A stretch of 5,719 nt of DNA from an uncultured Bacillota bacterium (GTDB taxonomy: Bacteria > Bacillota > Clostridia > Christensenellales > UBA1242). The stretch spans positions 1-5,719 of the forward strand of contig CAMUNJ010000051.1 of the NCBI GenBank assembly GCA_947090235.1, in the 5' to 3' direction. Shown here piece by piece: positions 1-5,719 of the stretch. Both the position numbers and the translations under genes were made by a program. The notes under the pieces are model-generated. The model was given only the letters and a program-made list of their open reading frames with translations, was not told the DNA's origin and searched no databases. The stretch's first letter is position 1; every line of letters starts with the position of its first letter.

Positions 1-1
1 A

Positions 2-214
2 AGCTTTAATAATGTTTTTCATCTTTTTGATAGTTTGAAATTAGAAGATATTTCCTTCTTAACTTTTTACTCTGCTTTTGAGGTTTTTAAAGAGTTAAAG
101 GTTATCACTATTGAAGAAAATCTTTTGTTGACTATATATGCAAATCGACAATTAAAAACGCAATTAGAAGCGTCTAATATTTATAATACTTTAAAAAATC
201 TAAAGAATTTATAA
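2..214 (+). CDS. recJ: C-terminal end of probable single-strand DNA exonuclease RecJ (5' partial)
   Basis: This is an open frame entering from the left edge: 70 codons ending in TAA at 212-214. RecJ is a cytoplasmic 5'-3' single-strand DNA exonuclease of recombination and mismatch repair. Only the tail is visible, so none of the DHH catalytic motifs can be checked. The tail has the pattern I expect of Firmicutes RecJ C-termini: a helix with FxxFYSAFEVFKELKVI, a short beta segment, then KTQLEASNIYNTL, resembling the usual 'KxDLexSxxYxxL' ending. Context agrees, because recJ commonly lies just upstream of relA in Clostridia, often with apt between them. Here no apt is present: the stop codon overlaps the relA Shine-Dalgarno and only 9 nt separate the genes, so they are probably co-transcribed and translationally coupled. 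The assignment rests on a short, weakly conserved tail plus synteny. Another DNA-metabolism protein is possible. Confidence 0.55.
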   Translation, partial: SFNNVFHLFDSLKLEDISFLTFYSAFEVFKELKVITIEENLLLTIYANRQLKTQLEASNIYNTLKNLKNL

Positions 215-219
215 GGAGG
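213..219 (+). promoter_or_regulatory. Shine-Dalgarno of relA overlapping the upstream stop codon
   Basis: A perfect AAGGAGG lies 4 nt before the ATG at 224. Its first two bases are part of the upstream TAA stop. The spacing is slightly short, but no other ATG nearby has a comparable site, so it fixes the relA start. The overlap suggests translational coupling between the two genes. Confidence 0.85.
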
Positions 220-223
220 TTTT

Positions 224-2335
224 ATGGAAAATAATAATTTAATCGAAGAGATTAAACAAAAGATAACTAGTTATCTAGTTTTATCAAGCAAAGATAACAA
301 AATTTTGAATGAACTTTTGCAACCTTCCTTAAATCTTGCTAGATGTAATGGTATTATTGATAGTTTGATAAATTTAAAATTAGATAAGCCTTCTTTTATG
401 TCTTTTTTATGCTATCAACTTTATAAAGTAGACGAAGGTTTATCTTTGAAAATTGAGCAAAGTTTGACAAGTGAAGAAAAGAAAATGGTTGAAACTTTTA
501 AACTTATAAAAGACATAAATAAGATTACTCAAAGCGATGAAGCAGACGATATCCGCAATATGTTTCTTGCAATCAGCAAGGATGTTAGAGTAGTTTTAAT
601 CAAACTTGCAGGTATTTTATATGATATATCAAAATTAAATCCTCCATTAGATAATGACGATAAACGCTTTGTCAGTCAAGTGCGAGAGATTCATGTGCCT
701 TTAAGCGAGCGTTTGGGGCTTGATTACTTAAAACTTGGAATGGATGACAATGTTATTAGACTTGAACATACTGAAGAATATAATGCTTTAAAACAAACTT
801 TGGATTTAAAAAAGAGTGAAAATGATGCTCAGTTAGAATTGACTAAATCTAAAATTTTTGAGGCTTTACAAGAATTGAACATAAAAGGTGAAATTTATAC
901 TAGACAAAAACATATTTCAAGTATCTTTAAAAAACTTCACAATAAAAATTTGAGTTTTGATCAGATTTATGACCTTGTTGCAATGCGTGTTATCGTTGAA
1001 ACTGTTGAAGAATGTTATTCTGTTCTTGGAAAAATACATTCAATGTATAGGCCAATGCCAGGAAGATTTAAAGATTATATTGCATATCCAAAGCCAAATG
1101 GATATAAGTCTTTGCATACAACTGTAATTGTGGAAAATCAACATCCAATGGAAATTCAAATTCGTACCGAGGCCATGCATAAAGAAAACGAATTTGGTGC
1201 AACTGCTCATTGGCTTTATAAAGAAAAGAAAGACAAAAAAACCGAGTTTGATAAGCGAATTACTTGGTTTAGAGAAATGATAGATGAATCCAAAGATTTA
1301 TCTTCAGAAGATTTTGTTGAAACATTAAAGTCTGACCTTTATGGAGGAGTAATTTTTGTGCAAACTCCTAAAGGAAGAGTTATTGAGTTTCCTGATGGTG
1401 CAACTGCCATTGATTTTGCTTATGCAATACATTCAGATATAGGTAATTCATGTATTGGTATAAAAGTTAATGGGGCTATGAAGCCAATTACAACTCAATT
1501 AAAAAATGGTGATATTGTTGAGGTTATAACTTCTTCTCATAGTAAAGGACCTTCACGAGATTGGCTTTCTTTTGCAAAGACAAATGGTGCTAGAAACAAG
1601 ATTAGGGCATTCTTTAAAACAGAACTAAAAGAAGAAAACATAAAGCATGGTAAAGTTATGCTTGATGAACTTGCTAAAGCAAGAGATCTTGATACTAGTA
1701 AACTATTCACAGAAGAATATATATCAGTTGTACTCGAAAGATACAAAATGAAGGACATCACCGAACTTTATGCTTCTTTGGGTAGTGGAAGTTTAACAAC
1801 TTCTCAAGTTTTAGGTAAGTTTACAACACTATATAACAAAGATAATTCACCAACACCTAAGCCACAGCAAATAGTTAATATAAAGACAAGCAAAGATGGT
1901 GTTTTGATTGATGGCGATAGTGGAATGCTTATAAGGTTTGCTGGATGTTGCAATCCTATTGATGGTGATGACATATTAGGATATATTTCTCGTGGGAAAG
2001 GCGTAACAATTCATAGATGCAATTGTCCTAATGTTGCTAATTTAGAAGAGGAGAGAATAATTCGTGCTCAATGGTCTGCAAAAGACGACTCTTCTTTTGT
2101 TGCTTCTATAAGAATTGTAGCTGATAAAAAAGATGGCAATCTTGCCAAGTTTACTACAGTTATAACTAATGTTAAGGTGACTATTACTGGATTTGAGGCT
2201 AGAGAAATAGGAGATACTTTTCATGCTGTTATTGCTGTTAAAGTCAAAAATAGAGACGAACTCAACAAAGTTATCAATCTTATCTCAGGCATAAAAGGAG
2301 TAAGGGATGTTAAAAGGAGTGAAGGGTGGAAGTAA
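224..2335 (+). CDS. relA: RelA/SpoT-family (p)ppGpp synthetase with a degenerate, probably inactive hydrolase domain
   Basis: This cytoplasmic, ribosome-associated stringent-response enzyme transfers pyrophosphate from ATP to GDP/GTP. At 703 residues it is slightly shorter than typical long RSH proteins (about 720-780). Domains in order are a pseudo-HD region (about 1-175), synthetase (about 205-335), TGS (about 374-436), a helical region, a zinc-finger-type CC domain (about 568-603) and ACT (about 625-703). Synthetase signatures are intact: RQKHISSIFKKL (227-238), YDLVAMRVIV (249-258), RFKDYI (281-286), NGYKSLHTT (292-300), MEIQIRT (309-315) and GATAHW (325-330). The RFKD form is the one known from bifunctional Rel enzymes, not the acidic ExDD of E. 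coli RelA. In the TGS, AIDFAYAIHSDIG is clear, and the CC domain keeps C575, C576, H597 and C601. In the hydrolase region the HDxxED motif aligns to YQLYKV (64-69), and KLADRLHN is replaced by KLAGILYD (127-134). Hydrolysis is therefore inferred to be lost. The upstream gene ends 9 nt before it and hemZ overlaps its end. Confidence 0.95.
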   Translation: MENNNLIEEIKQKITSYLVLSSKDNKILNELLQPSLNLARCNGIIDSLINLKLDKPSFMSFLCYQLYKVDEGLSLKIEQSLTSEEKKMVETFKLIKDINKITQSDEADDIRNMFLAISKDVRVVLIKLAGILYDISKLNPPLDNDDKRFVSQVREIHVPLSERLGLDYLKLGMDDNVIRLEHTEEYNALKQTLDLKKSENDAQLELTKSKIFEALQELNIKGEIYTRQKHISSIFKKLHNKNLSFDQIYDLVAMRVIVETVEECYSVLGKIHSMYRPMPGRFKDYIAYPKPNGYKSLHTTVIVENQHPMEIQIRTEAMHKENEFGATAHWLYKEKKDKKTEFDKRITWFREMIDESKDLSSEDFVETLKSDLYGGVIFVQTPKGRVIEFPDGATAIDFAYAIHSDIGNSCIGIKVNGAMKPITTQLKNGDIVEVITSSHSKGPSRDWLSFAKTNGARNKIRAFFKTELKEENIKHGKVMLDELAKARDLDTSKLFTEEYISVVLERYKMKDITELYASLGSGSLTTSQVLGKFTTLYNKDNSPTPKPQQIVNIKTSKDGVLIDGDSGMLIRFAGCCNPIDGDDILGYISRGKGVTIHRCNCPNVANLEEERIIRAQWSAKDDSSFVASIRIVADKKDGNLAKFTTVITNVKVTITGFEAREIGDTFHAVIAVKVKNRDELNKVINLISGIKGVRDVKRSEGWK
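2312..2328 (+). promoter_or_regulatory. Shine-Dalgarno plus GTG start of hemZ inside the relA end
   Basis: AAAAGGAG at 2312-2319 lies 6 nt before a GTG at 2326-2328, within the last codons of relA. No ATG with an equally good site exists near the start of this reading frame, so the GTG is the best start. The genes overlap by 10 nt, in keeping with translational coupling. Confidence 0.8.
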
Positions 2336-3735
2336 TAAGCGAAAAAGAAGAACTCCAACTTGATTTAATTGACCTTACTAATCTTTTTGCACCTAATGAG
2401 GATTTTAGTTTAATTCATAAAGAGGAAATTGGACAAGGTAAAATTATAAATAAGTTTGACATCAAATGTCCTAGCCTGAATTTAGAGAAAATGTTTGAGT
2501 TTGAGAGTGATTTTGACAATAACTTTAGTGAACTTAAAAGTAAAAGTGTTAGAAAACGAATTGTTAAAAATAATCTTTATAAAATATTAAGCGAAGTTTT
2601 AAACAAAACTCTTCCTTGGGGGAGTTTGACTGGTATTCGTCCAACCAAGTTTGCACGAGATATGATAGAAAGTGGGGAATTGAAGGAAAGTTTAGTTGCT
2701 GAGGTTTTAGAAAGAGATTATTATGTAACCCGTAATAAAGCAAAACTTGTGGCTAATATATTAAAGAACCAAAAATGTATAATAAAAAATGACAATTTAA
2801 TAGACCTTTATATAAACATTCCTATATGTCCATCTAGATGCTTATATTGCTCTTTTATATCCAATGAGATAGGTAGAGTTAGGGATAAGGTTGAAAGATA
2901 TATAGATTGCCTTATTCAAGAACTTAATGCTGTCAAAAAGATAATTGCTCAAAATGCATATATTGTTAGAAATATCTATATAGGTGGCGGAACTCCTTCT
3001 GTTTTAACTGCAGAGCAACTAGATAGATTATTGAGCGAGATAAGTTTTTCTTGCAGCGAATTTACTTGTGAGTGTGGTAGGCCTGATACAATAGATGAGG
3101 ATAAATTGCAGGTTATGAAAACTCATGGCGTGACTAGAATATCAATAAATCCTCAAACATTTTGTGATGCAACTTTAAAGCGTATTGGAAGAAAACATTC
3201 AACCAAAGATGTTTTATCTGCTTATTCACTTGCTCTTGAAAAAGGTTTTGTTGTAAATATGGATTTGATTGCAGGTTTACCTGGCGAGAGATTTTCAACT
3301 TTCAAAAAGACTATAAAAACAGTTTTAGACTTGTGCCCAGAAAATATAACAGTTCATACATTGTCTATCAAAAATGGAGGTCTACTAAAATTTGATACTT
3401 CAGGTATATATGACGATGAGGTTGTCAAAATGATAGACTTTGCAGAAAAAACATTGATGGAAAAGGGATACAAACCATACTATATGTATCGTCAAAAACA
3501 TCAATTAAAGGGCTTGGAAAATGTTGGCTTTTATAGAGATGAAAATGTTTGTGTTTTTAATATTGATAGTATGGAAGAAACTAATACTGTTATAGCGGTA
3601 GGTGCAGGGGCAATGACTAAACGAGTGTTTAATGTACAACATCGAATAGAACGCCTGCCAAATCCCAAATTTATAGAAGATTATATAGACCGAGTTGAAG
3701 AAATTATAGAAAAGAAAAAGGAATTCTTTAAATAG
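2326..3735 (+). CDS. hemZ: HemZ-type radical SAM protein (annotated oxygen-independent coproporphyrinogen III dehydrogenase)
   Basis: This 469-residue cytoplasmic radical SAM enzyme is of the HemN-like HemZ subgroup, which is annotated as decarboxylating coproporphyrinogen III to protoporphyrinogen IX without oxygen. The N-terminal about 150 residues are the HemZ-specific extension, ending in the family hallmark WGSLTGIRPTK (98-108). The radical SAM core starts at LYINIPICPSRCLYC (161-175). C168, C172 and C175 form the CxxxCxxC [4Fe-4S] site. The SAM-binding GGGTPS is at 220-225, followed by CGRPDTI (250-256) and MDLIAGLPGE (312-321). The C-terminal part has PYYMYRQK (384-391), LENVGFY (397-403) and VGAGAM (425-430), all typical of HemZ. 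Length is normal for the family. In Clostridia hemZ usually lies a few genes after relA, with dtd and a metallo-hydrolase between them, but here it follows directly. Family membership is certain. The substrate is less so, because no other haem gene is visible and many gut Firmicutes carry hemZ without a full haem pathway. Confidence 0.93.
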   Translation: MEVISEKEELQLDLIDLTNLFAPNEDFSLIHKEEIGQGKIINKFDIKCPSLNLEKMFEFESDFDNNFSELKSKSVRKRIVKNNLYKILSEVLNKTLPWGSLTGIRPTKFARDMIESGELKESLVAEVLERDYYVTRNKAKLVANILKNQKCIIKNDNLIDLYINIPICPSRCLYCSFISNEIGRVRDKVERYIDCLIQELNAVKKIIAQNAYIVRNIYIGGGTPSVLTAEQLDRLLSEISFSCSEFTCECGRPDTIDEDKLQVMKTHGVTRISINPQTFCDATLKRIGRKHSTKDVLSAYSLALEKGFVVNMDLIAGLPGERFSTFKKTIKTVLDLCPENITVHTLSIKNGGLLKFDTSGIYDDEVVKMIDFAEKTLMEKGYKPYYMYRQKHQLKGLENVGFYRDENVCVFNIDSMEETNTVIAVGAGAMTKRVFNVQHRIERLPNPKFIEDYIDRVEEIIEKKKEFFK

Positions 3736-3748
3736 AATTCTTTTTTTT
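3715..3748 (+). terminator. Intrinsic terminator at the end of hemZ
   Basis: Two GAATTC copies (3721-3726 and 3735-3740) pair across an 8-nt loop (3727-3734). A G-T wobble and the flanking A-tract (3715-3719) against the T-tract extend the stem, which is followed by a run of eight T (3741-3748). The hemZ stop codon TAG (3733-3735) is inside the structure. The stem is AT-rich and thus modest in strength. The A-tract on the left could give some activity on the other strand too. Confidence 0.7.
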
Positions 3749-3772
3749 ATTGTAAGGATGCCTCTTAGCGGA

Positions 3773-3809
3773 AACTAAATAAAATTTGAGTTTTGTTTAA
3801 GATTTAGTT
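3773..3809. repeat. 8-bp inverted repeat touching the -35 box (possible operator)
   Basis: AACTAAAT (3773-3780) and ATTTAGTT (3802-3809) are perfect inverted copies separated by 21 nt. The right copy shares its last two bases with the -35 box TTGACG (3808-3813). The half-sites are about 29 bp apart centre to centre, so a dimeric regulator would have to bind on similar faces nearly three turns apart. In DNA this AT-rich such a match could be chance. An operator role is inference only. Confidence 0.3.
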
Positions 3810-3835
3810 GACGCGGGGGGGGGATTTGCTATACT
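3808..3835 (+). promoter_or_regulatory. Sigma-A type promoter of the surface-protein gene, with a G9 spacer
   Basis: The -35 box is TTGACG (3808-3813, consensus TTGACA). The -10 box is TATACT (3830-3835, consensus TATAAT), preceded by TGC (3827-3829), which makes an extended -10. The spacer is 16 bp (3814-3829), one short of the 17-bp optimum. Transcription would start near 3842, giving a 5' leader of about 120 nt. It lies after the hemZ terminator and is the best promoter in the intergenic region. Most of the spacer is a run of nine G. Confidence 0.8.
3815..3823 (+). repeat. Homopolymeric G9 tract within the promoter spacer
   Basis: Nine uninterrupted G occupy the -35/-10 spacer in a region otherwise dominated by A and T. 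Long G runs are prone to slipped-strand mispairing. A gain or loss here would change the spacer from 16 bp to 17 or 15 bp and so alter promoter strength, as known for poly-G and poly-C promoters of phase-variable surface genes in other bacteria. The tract is seen directly. Variability is inferred. Confidence 0.9.
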
Positions 3836-3841
3836 GGTTTT

Positions 3842-3963
3842 GAAAACTGAATGATATTAATAACATTATTTAAAAATTTTGTAAATATTTTCGGTTTGTC
3901 ATAAAAAAAGTATGATTATTTAGTAAAAATGGTTTGCTAAAACATCTTAACAAAGGAGAAAAA
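3842..3963 (+). promoter_or_regulatory. 5' leader of the surface-protein mRNA, with a hairpin before the Shine-Dalgarno
   Basis: This is the predicted untranslated leader of about 120 nt, with no convincing ORF of its own. TTTAGTAAA (3919-3927) can pair with TTTGCTAAA (3933-3941), giving 9 bp including one G-U, around a 5-nt AATGG loop. It ends 10 nt before the strong AAAGGAG Shine-Dalgarno (3952-3958), which is 5 nt from the ATG. The stem is weak and does not sequester the ribosome site by itself. It could protect the mRNA or be coincidence. I recognise no known riboswitch. Confidence 0.4.
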
Positions 3964-5719
3964 ATGAAGCCTTGTAACAAAAAAAATAAGTGGTATGTTT
4001 CTATATTATTATCAGTGGTTTGTTTAATTTTTGGCATAACTTTTAGTTGTGTCAATTTGATGGATAATAATTTTGAAGATCAAAATGTTGAAAGTGCAAC
4101 GGCTCCAGATAATACAAACAAATTTTGGACAGATAGTGGTTGTTATAGTGCAGATAATTGGTTTGGTTCTGGAACTGAAAACGATCCATACTTGATTAGA
4201 AATGCAAAAGATTTGGCAAGGCTTTCTTATATGATTTATTATGGGCAGGGAGAACATTCTGGAAATTATTATTACCAAAATACATATTTTAAACAAGATG
4301 GAGATATTGACCTATCTGCATATTATTGGCACCCAATTGGTATAATGAATTTGAGGGGTGAATCAACTCAAACTTTAAGATATTTTAGCGGTAATTATGA
4401 TGGAAATGGATTTTATATATCGGGTCTGTTTACAAAGTCTGACATTAGTGCAGGGGCGGGAGTTTTTGGTGTAGTTGCAGGTTTAATCAATAATTATTCA
4501 GTAATAAAAAGTGTATCAGTAATAGATTCGCTTGTATCAGCAGGTGCGTCTGTAGGCGGAATTGTTGGTTGGGCAAGCAATGTAGAAATCAGAAATTGCT
4601 ATAATATTTCTACTATAAAAGGTAATAGTAATATTGGTGGAATTGTTGGATATCTTTCAACAGGAAATATTGTTAATTGTATAAATCGTGGATTAATTAA
4701 TCCAGAAAATGAAAATGCTGGCGGAATTGTTGGGGAAATGACTGGTAATTCAAAAGTAATAAATTGTGTAAGTTTAGGGATGTTTTCTTATATGACGAAT
4801 GCAAATATTGGTGGAATTGCTGGTAATGTTCGTTCTTCTGCAAGTGTTTCTAATTCATATTATTTTTCTCAATATATTAATTCAGGCATTGGTTCAGGTC
4901 AAAGTGGAGCGATTTCATTTTCAAATGCGAATAATCTTAAATCTGTTGTTTGGTTTAGGTCTGAAAATAATAGTTATGGAATTTCATGGAATACATCATA
5001 TTCATGGGATTTTGATAATATCTGGGAAATAACAAATAGAAATGATGGCTTCCCGAGTCTAAGACAAGGAACTGCTAGCAGATTGTTAGAAGTTAACTTA
5101 AATGGCGGGAGTTTGAAAACTGATGGGAATTTATTTGGTTCTATATTAGATCAGGGAAGTGCAAGTTCACTTATTTATAATGATGATGCAAGTTATTACA
5201 TTTCAAATCAAAATATTTATATAAATTCTGTAAATACTTCAAATAACAATACTTGTTTTATGCATTCATTAAATGCATATTTAAGTGCTAATAAAACATA
5301 TGAGTTGAGTTTTAAAGCAGTTAGTAGAAATTCTAATGTTTTAAATAGCCATATTGATGGTGGAATGTTTTTAGATGCAGAATATGTATATTTTTATCAT
5401 AATGATGAAGGCCCTATTGTAAATTCTACAACAACACCAGTTACGATGGTAAATATTTTTACTCCTAAGGCTTCCGGTAAATATACTCTTAGAATTGATC
5501 CTTCATTAAACAATGCAAAATACAGAATATTTGATTTAACTCTTGTTGAAATTACAAATACGGTAAATAATAATTTGGCTTATTTAGCAAACGAAAATAG
5601 TAAAACTAATTTTTTAAACCCAACTCGCGAAGGATATGATTTTGTTGGCTGGACACTGACAGGTGGTGGAAATTTTTATACAGGGTTTGAAAATTGTACA
5701 GGAAATTTTACTCCAAATA
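3964..5719 (+). CDS. Large exported surface protein with GLUG-like repeats and a Flg_new-like motif (3' partial)
   Basis: An open frame of 585 codons begins at ATG 3964, after AAAGGAG with 5-nt spacing, and runs off the window, so its anchor (LPxTG, SLH or other) is not visible. Residues 2-9 are lysine-rich and about 11-30 are a hydrophobic export signal; an ATA at 45-47 is a possible but late cleavage site. The stretch GSGTENDPYLI (68-78), DIDLSAYYWHPIG (115-127) and YDGNGFYISGLF (145-156) is the usual opening of GLUG-repeat proteins. GGIVG-type repeats follow at 198, 225, 253 and 283, each with a downstream xxNC/xNS segment, predicting a beta-solenoid that closes at IWEITNRNDGFPSL (353-366). 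VNLNGG (377-382) then resembles the first strand of a Listeria/Bacteroides repeat. About 390-535 look like a jelly-roll, with LSANKTYELSF (521-adjacent family pattern in the middle, encoded at 5281-5313). NPTREGYDFVGWTLTGGG (552-569) matches the repeat's core. The likely role is adhesion or glycan binding at the cell surface. The exact function is unknown. Confidence 0.85.
   Translation, partial: MKPCNKKNKWYVSILLSVVCLIFGITFSCVNLMDNNFEDQNVESATAPDNTNKFWTDSGCYSADNWFGSGTENDPYLIRNAKDLARLSYMIYYGQGEHSGNYYYQNTYFKQDGDIDLSAYYWHPIGIMNLRGESTQTLRYFSGNYDGNGFYISGLFTKSDISAGAGVFGVVAGLINNYSVIKSVSVIDSLVSAGASVGGIVGWASNVEIRNCYNISTIKGNSNIGGIVGYLSTGNIVNCINRGLINPENENAGGIVGEMTGNSKVINCVSLGMFSYMTNANIGGIAGNVRSSASVSNSYYFSQYINSGIGSGQSGAISFSNANNLKSVVWFRSENNSYGISWNTSYSWDFDNIWEITNRNDGFPSLRQGTASRLLEVNLNGGSLKTDGNLFGSILDQGSASSLIYNDDASYYISNQNIYINSVNTSNNNTCFMHSLNAYLSANKTYELSFKAVSRNSNVLNSHIDGGMFLDAEYVYFYHNDEGPIVNSTTTPVTMVNIFTPKASGKYTLRIDPSLNNAKYRIFDLTLVEITNTVNNNLAYLANENSKTNFLNPTREGYDFVGWTLTGGGNFYTGFENCTGNFTPN
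3979..3986 (+). repeat. A8 tract in codons 5-8 of the surface-protein gene
   Basis: Eight consecutive A span codons 5-8 (AAC AAA AAA AAT). Losing one A gives a stop at codon 21, and gaining one gives TAA at codon 9, so slippage would switch translation off. Runs of this length are common in AT-rich genomes, and the lysines also suit a signal-peptide n-region, so a switching role is only possible. Confidence 0.6.
4450..4824 (+). repeat. Array of GLUG-like protein repeats (about 27-33 residues each)
   Basis: Within the surface protein, a G(G/V)(I/V)xG core recurs: a divergent copy GVFGVVAG near residues 166-173, then GGIVG at 198-202, 225-229 and 253-257, and GGIAG at 283-287. Spacing between the clear copies is 27, 28 and 30 residues. 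Each is followed by a V/I-x-N-C or S-N-S step and N-rich turns, as in right-handed beta-solenoids. The DNA copies have diverged, so this is an old protein repeat, not a recent DNA tandem array. Confidence 0.75.

Noticed and set aside
1537..2224. Minus-strand frames of 74 and 60 codons within relA.
   Set aside because: They are shadows of the strongly conserved relA coding frame.
3765..3778. Small hairpin TTAG-CGGAAA-CTAA after the terminator.
   Set aside because: Four base pairs, three of them A-T, is too weak to support a function.
3840..3869. A second promoter, TTGAAA (3840-3845) with an AT-rich -10 around 3861-3869.
   Set aside because: No hexamer at 16-18 bp spacing resembles TATAAT well, and the upstream TTGACG/TGC-TATACT promoter is clearly better.
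3984..4053. Lipoprotein signal ending at C29 of the surface protein.
   Set aside because: The residues before the cysteine (T-F-S) do not fit a lipobox, which needs L/V/I at -3 and a small residue at -2.
3870..4296. Two overlapping minus-strand open frames of 61 and 90 codons.
   Set aside because: They are antisense to the leader and the start of the surface-protein gene, resemble nothing known, and the plus frame has clear protein-family patterns and a strong ribosome site.
4799..5032. A 77-codon plus-strand frame inside the surface-protein gene.
   Set aside because: It is a shifted reading of the repeat region. The main frame carries the GGIAG repeat and NDGFPSL patterns through the same bases.

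Overview
This AT-rich window looks like a chromosomal piece of a low-GC Gram-positive (Firmicutes/Bacillota) bacterium, probably a gut clostridium-like or related uncultured lineage. The reasons are strong AGGAGG-type Shine-Dalgarno sites, the recJ-like / relA / hemZ gene order found in Clostridia, and a surface protein of a type common in gut Firmicutes. The standard genetic code fits: stops are TAA and TAG, tryptophan is TGG, and no in-frame TGA was seen.

Bases 1-3748 are a tightly packed, co-directional housekeeping block. It holds the last 70 codons of a probable recJ, then a RelA/SpoT-family alarmone enzyme, then a HemZ-type radical SAM protein whose GTG start overlaps the relA end by 10 nt. 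The block closes with an intrinsic terminator that contains the hemZ stop codon. The (p)ppGpp synthetase site of the RelA/SpoT protein looks intact. Its N-terminal hydrolase domain has lost the recognisable HD, ED and LADRLHN residues, so it is predicted to make alarmone but not degrade it.

Bases 3749-3963 form a 215-nt control region. It has a near-consensus extended promoter (TTGACG, 16 bp, TGC-TATACT) whose spacer holds an uninterrupted run of nine G residues. Nine Gs in a row are strikingly out of place in this AT-rich DNA. They sit where a one-base slip would change the -35/-10 spacing, which is the classical design of a phase-variable promoter. An 8-bp inverted repeat touches the -35 box, and a small hairpin lies just before the ribosome binding site.

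Bases 3964-5719 encode the first 585 residues of a large exported surface protein that runs off the window. It has an N-terminal signal segment, GLUG-like beta-solenoid repeats, a probable jelly-roll (carbohydrate-binding-like) section and a Listeria/Bacteroides-type (Flg_new-like) GYxFxGW motif. The best reading is a housekeeping operon followed by an independent, possibly ON/OFF-switching surface adhesin locus. A second slippable tract (A8) lies in codons 5-8 of that gene.
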